Part shown: positions 53,616 to 63,676 of the stretch, piece after piece
Position numbering within the stretch: position 1 is the first letter of the stretch
How the letters are laid out: the number at the start of each line of letters is the position of its first letter
Assembly: GCF_003416895.1 (NCBI RefSeq)
Contig: NZ_QVIO01000006.1
Location: forward strand, 248,001-312,000
Origin: Duganella sp. BJB476
GTDB lineage: Bacteria; Pseudomonadota; Gammaproteobacteria; Burkholderiales; Burkholderiaceae_D
Direction of reading: 5' to 3'
DNA length: 64,000 bases
The notes under the pieces: model-generated
What the model saw: the letters and a program-made list of their open reading frames with translations, nothing else
Told to the model about the DNA's origin: nothing
Database searches by the model: none
Program-made: the position numbers and the translations under genes

Positions 53616-54977
53616 CTAGTCCAGCGAGGGCTGCACCGATTCCACGCCCACCTTGGCGCTGCCTTCCGCCAGGCGCATGGTCAGCGTGCTGCGCGGCTTC
53701 AGTTGCGCCGGTGCGCGGATGATGGCGCCCTGGTCGTCGGTGACGATGGCGTAGCCGCGTTCCAGCGTGCGCTGTGGGTTCAGCAGCTCCAGCTGCGAGG
53801 ACAGGGCCGCCAGCGCGTCGCGGCGCTGCGCCAGTTGGGTGGAGACGCTCATCGTCACGCGATGCTGGAAGTCGGACAGCTTCGAACGCGCCGCCGTCAC
53901 ATCCGGCTTGCGCGCGCCCAAGCGGCCGCTCAAACGGTCCAGTTGAAAGCGCGCCTGCGACAGCGGGGCGCGGTTGGCGTGCGTCATCGCGGTCGACAAG
54001 GCCAGCAGCTTCAGGCGCTGCTGGCGGATCTGCGCGCCGGGGCTGAGCAGGCGCCGCGTGTAGTTGTCCAGGTTCTGCGACGCTTCGCCGACGCTGCGCC
54101 GCATCGCGCGCCGCAGGTCGATCACGTCGGCGCGCAGCGACGCCATCCAGTCCGCGCGCGGCGTCACGGCCAGTTCGGCGGCGGCGGTGGGCGTGGCCGC
54201 GCGCAGGTCGGCGGCGAAATCGCAGATCGTAAAGTCGGTTTCGTGGCCTACGCCGGAGATCACCGGCATGCGGCAGTTGGCCACGGCGTAGGCCACGTCT
54301 TCTTCGTTGAAGGACCACAGGTCCTCGATGCTGCCGCCGCCACGGCAGACGATCAGCACATCGCAATCGTTGCGCAGCGAGGCGGTATCGATGGCGGCGG
54401 CGATCTTGTCGCCGGCGCCCTGGCCTTGCACCGGCGTCGGATACAGCACCACGTTCACATGCGGCGCGCGCCGTTTCAGCGCGGTCAGCACGTCGCGCAG
54501 CGCGGCCGCCTGCGGACTGGTGACGATGCCCACCGTGCGCGGGAACAGCGGCAAGGCGCGCTTGCGCTCCGGGTGGAACAGGCCGGCCGCGTCCAGCTTC
54601 TCCTTGAGCCGCTGGAAGGCTTCAAACAGCGAGCCGACGCCGGCGCGGCGTATCGCTTCCACATTGATCTGGTAGTCGCCGCGCGCGCCGTACAAGGTGA
54701 CCAGCGCCCGCACTTCGACCTTGTCGCCTTCGCGCGGAATGAAGCCGGCGTATTGGGCGCGGCCGCGGAACATCACCGCGCGCACCTGGGCCGCATCGTC
54801 CTTGAGCGTGAAATACCAGTGGCCGGAGCTGGCCTTGGTGAAGTTGGACACCTCGCCGGAGATCCACGTCAGCGGGAAGCTGCGCTCCAGCAGCCGCGCA
54901 ACCGCCTGGTTAAGCGCGGTAACGCTGATGACAGGGGCGGCGGCGGGGGCGGTGTCGTTACGGTCGTCGAAGTTCAT
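53616..54977 (-). CDS. xseA: Exodeoxyribonuclease VII large subunit
   Basis: The 453-residue protein has the N-terminal OB-fold ([40 protein letters not shown]), the catalytic core ([58 protein letters not shown]) and a long helical C-terminus. With XseB it degrades single-stranded DNA. ATG 54977 is used; an in-frame TTG at 54986 would add three residues. It is divergent from exbB across the DnaA-box array. Confidence 0.94.
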   Translation of the reverse strand: MNFDDRNDTAPAAAPVISVTALNQAVARLLERSFPLTWISGEVSNFTKASSGHWYFTLKDDAAQVRAVMFRGRAQYAGFIPREGDKVEVRALVTLYGARGDYQINVEAIRRAGVGSLFEAFQRLKEKLDAAGLFHPERKRALPLFPRTVGIVTSPQAAALRDVLTALKRRAPHVNVVLYPTPVQGQGAGDKIAAAIDTASLRNDCDVLIVCRGGGSIEDLWSFNEEDVAYAVANCRMPVISGVGHETDFTICDFAADLRAATPTAAAELAVTPRADWMASLRADVIDLRRAMRRSVGEASQNLDNYTRRLLSPGAQIRQQRLKLLALSTAMTHANRAPLSQARFQLDRLSGRLGARKPDVTAARSKLSDFQHRVTMSVSTQLAQRRDALAALSSQLELLNPQRTLERGYAIVTDDQGAIIRAPAQLKPRSTLTMRLAEGSAKVGVESVQPSLD

Positions 54978-55097
54978 AGGTTTCAAAAAAGGAAACTATC
55001 CACACTTTGTTATTTTTGTAATACAGCGGTCATAGAGCATCTAAAGCGGTAAGTATTATAGGTAGGTATATGATTTTAAAGGGTAAACATTTCTGCC

Positions 55098-56220
55098 GTA
55101 TTTGCGTGCAAGAAGGAAAAACCCTTACGGATCAAGCACTTTGCCGCAGCCACCGGCAGTTACGCACAAAGTTATCCACAAAAGATGTGTGAAACTTTTG
55201 TGATCGATAGCTATTTTCTTCTTGTTGATTTTATCATGCTTAAAATTTACGCAGAGAAAGTATATTGTGACAAATCAATGACTTAAGTAGTGAAGTAGGG
55301 TATTACACACACTTTTATCCACAGAAGATGTGCAAAACTCCCGACTTGCCCCCAGGCGACGCATGACGGTGAATGCGGGCGATGCCGGCCATCGCGTCGG
55401 TCGCCGGCCGGGCTGGGGATAAAAAATCGCTTGCTTCATTTTTGCGCAGAGCAATAAAAACGATATAAATCAAAGGCTTTGCCTGCACTGTGCAGCCTTG
55501 CTAACAATCTTATCCACACAAAATGTGCAGAAGTGTCGGCTTTTTGGCGATAGGCAGGCATTATCGGTCGCGGACCTGATCGGAGCGGTGGAAAACTCGG
55601 TTTTAGCTATGAAAAGCGGTCAAAAACCGAGGTCTGCACGATTTTTACTCACGGCAAAAATTCCCTTATAAATCAACGATCTTTCACTATGTGGAAGGCG
55701 TTGCTCACAATCTTATCCACATTATGTGTGCAGAAGTCCACAGCCAAATCGGCGCCGCCGGCCGGCGTTTTTGGCGGTTTTTCACTGCGCTTTTTTTACG
55801 CATGGTAAAAATACCCTTATGAATCAAGGACTTTGTATACAGTCGGGATCCTTGCTAACAATCTTATCCACATTATTTGTGCAGAAGTCGGCCAGCTTCG
55901 GCCATTGGCCACTTTTGGTGGCCGAAATTGGCGGAAAGGCAATGCATATGGCGTGGATATGGTCATATGCCAGATTTTTACGCAAGAGGATAAGTTTGAT
56001 TAAAATCAATGACTTGGATGGTCATGGCGTGCCTTGCTCACAATCTTATCAACAGAATATGGGCATAACTGGGCATAACTTTTGCTGAGCAAAAAGCGGG
56101 CCTGAGGCCTCCGGCTGCGCTATTTTTAAGCTTTGAAATTATCTTCTTTGAAATCAATGGCTTGGATAGGGTGGGTGGGCATTGCACACACAATTGTCCA
56201 CAGAAAATGTGCAGAACTTT
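55098..56220 (+). repeat. Array of seven ~95-bp units, each with a DnaA box (non-coding)
   Basis: No gene is seen between xseA and exbB. Instead seven units lie in one orientation. Each has TTTTTACGC-like sequence, then ATCAA 24-26 nt later (starts 55131, 55274, 55469, 55672, 55823, 56005, 56153), then, exactly 41 nt after the ATCAA start, a DnaA box (55172, 55315, 55510, 55713, 55864, 56046, 56194), then ATGTGCAGAA or close variants. Boxes 1-5 are perfect TTATCCACA; 6 is TTATCAACA and 7 is TTGTCCACA. Units start 143, 195, 203, 151, 182 and 148 nt apart; the spacers are unrelated and several hold hairpins (for example CTCGGTTTT with AAAACCGAG in the third). Confidence 0.9.
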
Positions 56221-56336
56221 CGAACTTGTATGATGACTGCCTTGCCGGGGCGGTCCGGGAGTCATCCACCACTTGCCGAGGACGGCCCAACAAGATACAT
56301 TGCGCCTTCGGGTGTTTATCTAGACAGGAGTTCCTT

Positions 56337-56942
56337 TTGCTCGCCATATTACAAGCTGCCGGTTGGCCTATCTGGTTGTTGCTGGTCGCATCGATCGTCG
56401 CGACAGCGCTGATCATCGAACGCTTGCTTTATCTGCGTCGCAGCAAGATCCTGCCGAAAAAGTTGCTGGACGAAGTGGTACAGGTCTACCGCGGAGGCAA
56501 CATCACGCCGGACGTCATCGAAAAGCTGGAGAAAAGTTCGCCGCTGGGCGTGGTGTTGTCGGCCGCGCTGCGCAACATCGATGCGCCGCGCGACGTGATG
56601 AAGGAATCCATTGAGGAGGCAGGCAGTGCGGTGGCCCACACGCTGGAGCGCTTCCTGACCACGCTGGGCACCATCGCGACTCTGGCGCCGCTGATGGGCC
56701 TGTTCGGCACGGTGGTCGGCATGATCGAGATTTTCGGCGCGCAGAATGCCACCGGCGCCAATCCCGCGCAACTGGCGCACGGTATTTCGGTGGCCCTGTA
56801 TAACACCGGCTTCGGCCTGGCGATCGCGATGCCGACGCTGGTCTTCTACCGTCACTTCCGCGCGCTGGTGGACAGCTTCATCATCGAGATGGAACAGCTG
56901 GCGGTGAAGTTTGTCGATGTCGTGCACTGCAAGCGCAAGTAA
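56337..56942 (+). CDS. exbB: ExbB/TolQ-type proton channel
   Basis: The 201-residue inner-membrane protein has three helices (LQAAGWPIWLLLVASIVATA; LTTLGTIATLAPLMGLFGTV; ISVALYNTGFGLAIAMPTLV) with the MotA/TolQ/ExbB signature TIATLAPLMGLFGTVVGMIE. TTG 56337 is the start: AGGAG ends 6 nt before it, and no ATG is near. It pairs with the downstream ExbD. Together with TonB it would energise the TonB receptors in this window. Confidence 0.9.
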   Translation: MLAILQAAGWPIWLLLVASIVATALIIERLLYLRRSKILPKKLLDEVVQVYRGGNITPDVIEKLEKSSPLGVVLSAALRNIDAPRDVMKESIEEAGSAVAHTLERFLTTLGTIATLAPLMGLFGTVVGMIEIFGAQNATGANPAQLAHGISVALYNTGFGLAIAMPTLVFYRHFRALVDSFIIEMEQLAVKFVDVVHCKRK

Positions 56943-56951
56943 GGACGCCGC

Positions 56952-57386
56952 ATGAATTTCCGCAAAGGCCGGCACCGCGAGGACCCCGAGATCAACCTGA
57001 TCCCGTTCATCGACGTGCTGCTGGTGATCCTGATCTTCCTGATGGTGACCACCACCTACAGCAAGTTCACCGAGCTGCAGATCACCCTGCCGACTGCCGA
57101 CGCGCAGAAGGCGACCGACAAACCGTTCGAGCTGAACGTGACGGTGGACGCCAAGGGCAACTACACCATCAACGGCGATCCGGTGTCGTTCCACGACGTG
57201 GCCGGCTTCGCGCAGGCTATGAAGACCGCCGCCGACAAGGGCGGGGCGGGCGGCAAGTCGCCGGTGGTGATCGTCAACGCCGACCAGTTCGCGATGCACC
57301 AGATGGTCATCAACGTGATGGAAGCGGCGCGCATCGCAGGCTACGAAAAGCTGACCTTTGCCGCGCAGACCAGTGCCGCAAAATAA
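56952..57386 (+). CDS. exbD: ExbD/TolR biopolymer transport protein
   Basis: The 144-residue protein has one N-terminal helix (INLIPFIDVLLVILIFLMVT) containing the proton-path Asp (PFIDV), and a periplasmic peptidoglycan-binding-like domain. It follows exbB by 9 nt. Its stop is directly adjacent to the GTG of lpxK. Confidence 0.92.
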   Translation: MNFRKGRHREDPEINLIPFIDVLLVILIFLMVTTTYSKFTELQITLPTADAQKATDKPFELNVTVDAKGNYTINGDPVSFHDVAGFAQAMKTAADKGGAGGKSPVVIVNADQFAMHQMVINVMEAARIAGYEKLTFAAQTSAAK

Positions 57387-58460
57387 GTGTCCACATCTTC
57401 TCCCTCCAAATCGTCAGCGCTCGAAACGACGCTGACGCGTAACTGGCTGCGGCGCGGGCCGCTGGCTTGCGCCTTGTGGCCGGTGTCGCTGCTGTTCCGC
57501 GCGCTCAGCGGCCTGCGGGCGGCCATGTTCCGCGCCGGCGTGCTGAAGTCCTCGCGGCTGCCGGTGCCAGTGGTGGTGGTGGGGAATATCTATATCGGCG
57601 GCACCGGCAAGACGCCGCTGACGATCTGGCTGGTGCAGGCCCTGCAGGCGGCCGGCATGACGCCCGGCGTGATCTCGCGCGGCCACGGCAGCGACGGCGG
57701 CAACGCGCGTGAGGTGACCCAGGCGTCCACACCGGCCCAGGTCGGCGACGAGCCGCTGCTGATCAAGCAGCGCACCGGCTGCCCGGTGATGGTCGGCCGC
57801 GACCGCGCCGCCACCGGCCGCGCGCTGCTGGCCGCCCATCCCGGCGTGAACATCCTGCTGACCGACGACGGCTTGCAGCACTACGCCTTGCAGCGCGACG
57901 TGGAAATCATCCTGTTCGACGGCCGCGGCGCCGGCAACGGCTGGCTGCTGCCGGCCGGCCCGCTGCGCGAGCCGGTCTCGCGCCGGCGCGACTTCACCGT
58001 CATCAACACCCCGCAGCTAAGCCCGCAGCTGGCCGCATCGGTAGGCGCAGCCGCCATGCCGCTCCAGATGACGCTGACCGGCGCCCACGCCGAGCAACTG
58101 CGCGACCGCGGCCAGCGCCGCACTTTCGCCGAACTGGCCGAAGCGAGCACCGGCGCCGGCCTGCGCGTGGCCGCCGCCGCCGGCATCGGCAATCCGGCGC
58201 GCTTCTTCGGCATGCTGAAGGCCGCCGGCCTGCGCATCACGGAGCTGCCTTTGCCCGACCATCACGACTTCCAGGACCGCCCGTTTGCCGCGCTCGACGC
58301 GGACCTGATCTTGATGACCGAGAAGGATGCAGTAAAATGTGCGCAAATTGAAGAACTCAGAGACGACCCGCGACTATGGGTCGTCCCGGTGACGGCGCAC
58401 CTCGACGGCGCGCTGGCCGAACAAATTGTGGAGAAATGTCGTGGACGCTCGATTGCTTGA
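57387..58460 (+). CDS. lpxK: Tetraacyldisaccharide 4'-kinase (lipid A biosynthesis)
   Basis: The 357-residue kinase phosphorylates the lipid A precursor at the inner membrane. It has an N-terminal hydrophobic helix region ([19 protein letters not shown]), Walker A GGTGKTP (about residues 70-76) and the downstream DDGLQHY motif. The GTG start follows the exbD stop directly. Its end overlaps the start of ycaR by 20 nt. Confidence 0.94.
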   Translation: MSTSSPSKSSALETTLTRNWLRRGPLACALWPVSLLFRALSGLRAAMFRAGVLKSSRLPVPVVVVGNIYIGGTGKTPLTIWLVQALQAAGMTPGVISRGHGSDGGNAREVTQASTPAQVGDEPLLIKQRTGCPVMVGRDRAATGRALLAAHPGVNILLTDDGLQHYALQRDVEIILFDGRGAGNGWLLPAGPLREPVSRRRDFTVINTPQLSPQLAASVGAAAMPLQMTLTGAHAEQLRDRGQRRTFAELAEASTGAGLRVAAAAGIGNPARFFGMLKAAGLRITELPLPDHHDFQDRPFAALDADLILMTEKDAVKCAQIEELRDDPRLWVVPVTAHLDGALAEQIVEKCRGRSIA

Positions 58461-58617
58461 TATCCTGGTATGCCCGGTCTGCAAAGGCCCCCTGGAGTAC
58501 GATAAAAAAGCCCAGGAAATGATATGCAAGGGCGACCGCCTGGCCTATCCGATCCGCGACGGCATCCCCATCATGTGGGCCGACGAGGCGCGCACCTTGC
58601 AGGACAAGGCGGATTAA
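58441..58617 (+). CDS. ycaR: Trm112/YcaR-family small protein
   Basis: The 58-residue zinc-ribbon-like protein has CPVC at residues 11-14 and the motif [18 protein letters not shown] 58441 gives the family's usual N-terminus ([12 protein letters not shown]); an ATG 15 nt earlier is less likely. YcaR lies between lpxK and kdsB in many proteobacteria; its role is unsettled. Confidence 0.9.
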   Translation: MDARLLDILVCPVCKGPLEYDKKAQEMICKGDRLAYPIRDGIPIMWADEARTLQDKAD

Positions 58618-58620
58618 GCA

Positions 58621-59367
58621 GTGTCCTTCATTGTCATCATTCCGGCCCGCCTGGCCTCGACCCGATTGCCGAACAAGCCGCTGGCCGACCTGGGCGGCAA
58701 GCCCATGGTGGTGCGCGTGGCCGAGCGCGCGCAGCAGGCCGGCGCCAGCCGCATCATCGTCGCCACCGACCATGAAGACATCCGCGCCGCCTGCGCACAG
58801 CACGGCGTGGAAGTGTGCATGACGCGCGCCGACCATCCGTCCGGCACCGACCGCATCGCCGAAGTGGCGCGCGCGCTGAACCTGCCGGCCGACGCCGTGG
58901 TCGTCAACCTGCAAGGCGACGAGCCGCTGATCGACCCGGCGCTGCTGCAAGCGGCCGCCGCGCGCATCAACGCCGAGGTGCCGATGTCCACCTGCGCCCA
59001 CCCGCTGCACGACGCCGACGACGCCTTCAACCCCAACGTGGTCAAGGTGGTGCTGGACAAGACCGGCCGGGCCCTGTATTTCTCGCGCGCGACCATACCC
59101 TGGAACCGCGACGCGTTTGCGCAGTCTAAATCAACGCTGCCGGATGGTTACGTACCGCTCCGTCACATCGGACTGTACGCCTACCGCAACGACTTCCTGC
59201 AAGCCTACCCGGCGCTGGAAGTGTCGCCGCTGGAATCGATCGAAGCACTGGAGCAGTTGCGCGTGCTGTGGCACGGCTATCCCATCGCGGTCCATGTGAC
59301 CGACGCGGCCCCGGCGGCCGGGGTGGATACGCCGGAAGACCTGGTGCGCGTCCGGCAGTTCTATTGA
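58621..59367 (+). CDS. kdsB: CMP-KDO synthetase (3-deoxy-manno-octulosonate cytidylyltransferase)
   Basis: The 248-residue enzyme activates KDO with CTP for lipopolysaccharide core synthesis. Signatures: [19 protein letters not shown] at the N-terminus, [13 protein letters not shown] and [13 protein letters not shown] start 3 nt after the ycaR stop. It shares the transcript with lpxK, so both lipid A and KDO supply are co-expressed. Confidence 0.95.
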   Translation: MSFIVIIPARLASTRLPNKPLADLGGKPMVVRVAERAQQAGASRIIVATDHEDIRAACAQHGVEVCMTRADHPSGTDRIAEVARALNLPADAVVVNLQGDEPLIDPALLQAAAARINAEVPMSTCAHPLHDADDAFNPNVVKVVLDKTGRALYFSRATIPWNRDAFAQSKSTLPDGYVPLRHIGLYAYRNDFLQAYPALEVSPLESIEALEQLRVLWHGYPIAVHVTDAAPAAGVDTPEDLVRVRQFY

Positions 59368-59573
59368 TTTGTATCAAACAGGCACGTCAGCCAGTAGTCA
59401 GTTACGACTGATATAACGAAGACAACGGTGCGATATTCATACGGAATATCTCTCTGTAACCCGGTTTCGTCAGCTAAGAACGGCCCAAGCCGTCACAAAT
59501 TGGCGTTGAGACGAAGTTTTGTGGTAAGTTTCGTACGATCCGATACCAACTAACCCATCCATATCTGTTTTAG

Positions 59574-60239
<666 letters not shown>

Positions 60240-60251
60240 GCGTTAAAGTAG

Positions 60252-60276
60252 AGCGGACCGAGTGTCCGCTTTTTTT
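60252..60276 (+). terminator. Rho-independent terminator of adk
   Basis: AGCGGAC (60252-60258) pairs with GTCCGCT (60264-60270) across CGAGT, followed by a T run. Confidence 0.9.
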
Positions 60277-60419
60277 GCGCCCGAAATCGGCTGGATGCCA
60301 TCCCGTTTTATGAAGTGTTGCAGTTCGCAGGTTTAGTTTGCTGCGCTTGCCTACCCGGCGGGCGTTGGTTTTCTGAAGTGTGGGTTTGTAGGCTCGATCA
60401 ATAAAAATAAGGGGACACT

Positions 60420-62657
60420 ATGGCAGCTAGTCTTTGGTTTGCAGTTGCGTGCGGCGTTATCGCCGTGATTTACGGTTTATGGTCTCGAAGCTGGATTTTG
60501 CGTCAGGACGCGGGCAATGCCCGCATGCAGGAAATTGCACTGGCCATCCAGGAGGGCGCCGCCGCATATCTGGCGCGCCAGTACCGCACCATCGCGATCG
60601 TCGGCGTGGTGCTGCTCATCCTCATTGCTGCCTTGCTCGACATGAAGACCGCCATCGGCTTCCTGATCGGCTCGGTGCTGTCCGGCGCCTGCGGCTTCAT
60701 CGGCATGAACGTCTCGGTGCGCGCCAATGTGCGCACGGCGCAGGCGGCCACCAAGGGCATGAACGAGGCGCTCGACGTCGCCTTCAAGGGCGGCGCCATC
60801 ACCGGCATGCTGGTGGTCGGCCTGGGCCTGCTGGGCGTGGTGCTGTTCTATATGTTCCTGACGGGGATGGCGCCGGGCGCGCCGAATCCGCCGCTCAATC
60901 CGCACGATGTGATCAAGCCGCTGATCGGCCTGGCCTTCGGCGCGTCGCTGATTTCGATCTTCGCCCGTCTGGGCGGCGGCATCTTCACCAAGGGCGCGGA
61001 CGTCGGCGCGGATTTGGTGGGCAAGGTGGAGGCGGGCATTCCCGAGGACGACCCGCGCAACCCGGCGGTGATCGCCGATAACGTCGGCGACAACGTCGGC
61101 GATTGCGCCGGCATGGCGGCCGATTTGTTCGAGACCTATGTGGTGACCCTGATCGCCACCATGCTGCTGGGCGCCTTGCTGATTACCTCGGCGCCGACTT
61201 CGGCCATCGTCTATCCGTTGCTGCTGGGCGCGGTGTCCATCATCGCTTCCATCATCGGTTGCTCGATGGTCAAGGCCAAGCCGGGCAAGAAGATCATGTC
61301 GGCGCTGTACACCGGCTTGTGGTGGGCGGCCGGCTTGTCGCTGCTCGGTTTTGTGGTGGTGACCTGGCAGATCTGGCCGGACGAGGCCATGCGCATGAAG
61401 ATGATGGGCTGCACCGTGGTCGGCATCGTGCTGACCGGGTTGATGGTCTACATCACCGAGTACTACACCGGCACCGATTTCGCGCCGGTCAAGCATATCG
61501 CCGAAGCCTCGACCACCGGCCACGGCACCAACATCATCGCCGGCCTGGGCGTGTCGATGAAGTCCACCGCTTATCCTGTGCTGGCGGTGTGTGCGGCGAT
61601 CCTGGTGTCGTATCAGCTGGGCCAGTTGTACGGCGTGGCGATTGCCGCGACCTCGATGTTGTCGATGGCCGGCATCGTCGTGGCGCTGGATGCCTACGGT
61701 CCGATCACCGATAACGCCGGCGGCATCGCCGAGATGTCGGGCATGCCGGAATCGGTGCGCGCGATCACCGATCCGCTGGACGCGGTGGGCAACACCACCA
61801 AGGCCGTCACCAAGGGCTATGCGATCGGCTCGGCCGGCCTGGCCGCGCTGGTGCTGTTCGCCGACTACACCCACGCGCTGGAGTCGACCGGCAAGAGCAT
61901 CACCTTCGACCTGTCGAACCCGATGGTGATCGTTGGCCTGATCATCGGCGGCCTGATTCCTTACCTGTTCGGCGCGATGGCGATGGAGGCCGTGGGCCGC
62001 GCCGCCGGCGCCGTGGTGGTGGAAGTGCGCCGCCAGTTCCGCGACATCAAGGGCATCATGGACGGCAGCGGCAAGCCGGAGTACGACAAGGCGGTCGACA
62101 TGCTGACCGCGTCGGCGATCAAGGAAATGATCATCCCGTCGCTGCTGCCGGTGGTGGTGCCGATCGTGGTCGGCATGCTGCTGGGGGCGGCCGCGCTGGG
62201 CGGCATGCTGATGGGGACCATCGTGACCGGCCTGTTCGTGGCGATCTCGATGACCACCGGCGGCGGCGCCTGGGACAACGCCAAGAAATACATCGAAGAC
62301 GGCCACTTCGGCGGCAAGGGTTCGGACGCGCACAAGGCGGCCGTCACCGGCGACACCGTGGGCGATCCGTACAAGGACACGGCCGGTCCTGCGGTCAATC
62401 CGCTGATCAAGATCATCAACATCGTGGCCTTGCTGCTGGTGCCGCTGCTGCCTGCCTCGGGCTGGCTGGCGGTGTCGGTGCCGGCTCCGGTCGCGGCGAT
62501 CACCGCGCCACCGCTGATGATGATGGCGCCGGGCGCCGGCATGATGAAGCCGGCCGACGCTCCACCGCCACCACCGGCCGGCGCGCCGATGACCGAAGGC
62601 CAGCCACCGGGCCAGGGCGTTCCCGCCGACCAGCCGCCGCCAGCGCCAGGCAAGTAA
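60420..62657 (+). CDS. hppA: Membrane-bound proton-translocating pyrophosphatase
   Basis: The 745-residue protein has about 16 membrane helices. It couples PPi hydrolysis to H+ export. The catalytic motifs are present: [39 protein letters not shown] and the second loop [17 protein letters not shown]. Lys461 in GNTTKAV is the residue that marks the K+-independent subgroup. The C-terminal 50 residues after the last helix are a Pro/Ala/Met-rich tail ([19 protein letters not shown]) that the family normally lacks. It is preceded by a 140-nt leader. Confidence 0.93.
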   Translation: MAASLWFAVACGVIAVIYGLWSRSWILRQDAGNARMQEIALAIQEGAAAYLARQYRTIAIVGVVLLILIAALLDMKTAIGFLIGSVLSGACGFIGMNVSVRANVRTAQAATKGMNEALDVAFKGGAITGMLVVGLGLLGVVLFYMFLTGMAPGAPNPPLNPHDVIKPLIGLAFGASLISIFARLGGGIFTKGADVGADLVGKVEAGIPEDDPRNPAVIADNVGDNVGDCAGMAADLFETYVVTLIATMLLGALLITSAPTSAIVYPLLLGAVSIIASIIGCSMVKAKPGKKIMSALYTGLWWAAGLSLLGFVVVTWQIWPDEAMRMKMMGCTVVGIVLTGLMVYITEYYTGTDFAPVKHIAEASTTGHGTNIIAGLGVSMKSTAYPVLAVCAAILVSYQLGQLYGVAIAATSMLSMAGIVVALDAYGPITDNAGGIAEMSGMPESVRAITDPLDAVGNTTKAVTKGYAIGSAGLAALVLFADYTHALESTGKSITFDLSNPMVIVGLIIGGLIPYLFGAMAMEAVGRAAGAVVVEVRRQFRDIKGIMDGSGKPEYDKAVDMLTASAIKEMIIPSLLPVVVPIVVGMLLGAAALGGMLMGTIVTGLFVAISMTTGGGAWDNAKKYIEDGHFGGKGSDAHKAAVTGDTVGDPYKDTAGPAVNPLIKIINIVALLLVPLLPASGWLAVSVPAPVAAITAPPLMMMAPGAGMMKPADAPPPPPAGAPMTEGQPPGQGVPADQPPPAPGK

Positions 62658-62689
62658 GCGTTACCAATTGTTTCATTCGCTTCCCTCCG

Positions 62690-62722
62690 GTGCTACACCT
62701 GCTAATAATGAAGGTGTAGCAC
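62690..62722 (+). terminator. Perfect hairpin between hppA and the His-rich gene
   Basis: GTGCTACACCT (62690-62700) and AGGTGTAGCAC (62712-62722) form a perfect 11-bp stem. There is no T run after it, so it may be a Rho-assisted terminator or an operator. Confidence 0.55.
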
Positions 62723-62738
62723 TTCGCGAGGTGATGCC

Positions 62739-63143
62739 ATGAATATGTTGAAACCGGCGCTGACGCTGGCCTTCCTGCTGGGAGTGCTAATCAGTCCCAA
62801 TGCCTGGGCGCAGAGAGGCGGCCACGGAGGCGGCGGTCATGGTCATTTCCATGGAGGAGGTGGCCACGGCTATCATCACGGCCACGGCTACGTACGCGGC
62901 GGCATCTTTATCGGTGCGCCGCTGTACTGGCCGCGCTACGGCTACTACGGTCCCTACTACGACGGCTACTACTATCCGCCCGGCTACTACGCCGATGCGC
63001 CGTTGTACCTGCCTCCGCCCGATGCCGGAGCCTCCTCGCAGCGCTTGTACTACTGCGACAATCCGCGCGGCTACTATCCCAACATCACCGCCTGCCTGTT
63101 GCCTTGGCGGGTGATGACGTCAACCGTGACGCCGCCGCCATGA
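62739..63143 (+). CDS. Gly/His/Tyr-rich exported protein
   Basis: The 134-residue protein has a signal peptide (TLAFLLGVLISPNAWA), then a Gly/His-rich stretch (GGHGGGGHGHFHGGGGHGY, residues 29-47) that could bind Ni, Zn or Cu, then a Tyr/Pro/Gly-rich part (YYGPYYDGYYYPPGYY). It ends in a two-Cys motif (YYCDNPRGYYPNITACLLPW). This composition is common in uncharacterised Burkholderiales envelope proteins. Its stop overlaps the next start (ATGA). Confidence 0.75.
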   Translation: MNMLKPALTLAFLLGVLISPNAWAQRGGHGGGGHGHFHGGGGHGYHHGHGYVRGGIFIGAPLYWPRYGYYGPYYDGYYYPPGYYADAPLYLPPPDAGASSQRLYYCDNPRGYYPNITACLLPWRVMTSTVTPPP

Positions 63144-63586
63144 CGCCGCGCGCCGTCCTGTGCCTGATGCTGGCGCTGCCGGGTGCGCTGGCCGCCGCCC
63201 AGGCGCCGACGCCGGGCAGCGCCGAGTTACGTGAATACGCCAAGCTGCCGGTCTGTACGCTGAGTGCCGACGGCCTGCATCTGGCCGTCGAGCCCTGCCG
63301 CACCGCACCGGCGCGCAAGCCGATGCCGCGCCGTCCGGTCCCGCAGATCATCCAACGCATGCCGGTCGTCAAGCAGGCGCCGCAAGTCGCGATGCCGGCC
63401 GCGCCGCCATCGCCGTCGCTGCAAACCTTGCTCAATCCGCCCAATGCGCCCAAGGCACTGAACAATTGCGGCTCCACCGGCTGCAACGACGCCAGCGGCG
63501 CGCGCATCAACAACGCCGGTCCCGGCACGGCAATCTCACCCTCCGGCAAAGTCTGCAATCGCAACGGCGTCTGGCTGCAATGCTAA
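63140..63586 (+). CDS. Small exported Cys-containing protein
   Basis: The 148-residue protein has a signal peptide (AVLCLMLALPGALAAA) and a mature part with several Cys (LPVCTLSADG, VEPCRTAP, NNCGSTGCNDASGARINN, GKVCNRNGVWLQC). The last 35 residues resemble a short beta-rich repeat (CGSTGCNDASG-xxxxNNAGPG). No family recognised. ATG 63140 overlaps the previous stop, so both are coupled. Confidence 0.7.
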   Translation: MTPRAVLCLMLALPGALAAAQAPTPGSAELREYAKLPVCTLSADGLHLAVEPCRTAPARKPMPRRPVPQIIQRMPVVKQAPQVAMPAAPPSPSLQTLLNPPNAPKALNNCGSTGCNDASGARINNAGPGTAISPSGKVCNRNGVWLQC

Positions 63587-63676
63587 CTGATTGGCCTGAT
63601 GTGAGAATGTGAGTAACTTTTGTACCCCGCGATCAAGTATCCTGCGTGCTTCTCAATGAATACGGGCGTATCGCAC

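Noticed and set aside
55726-56088. A 120-residue plus-strand frame inside the DnaA-box array
   Set aside because: It runs across repeat units and unrelated spacers, has no ribosome site and no recognisable domain.
55098-56220. Array considered as a CRISPR or iteron plasmid origin
   Set aside because: Units are long, only partly conserved and 143-203 nt apart with no cas or rep gene; CRISPR repeats and iterons are short and regularly spaced.
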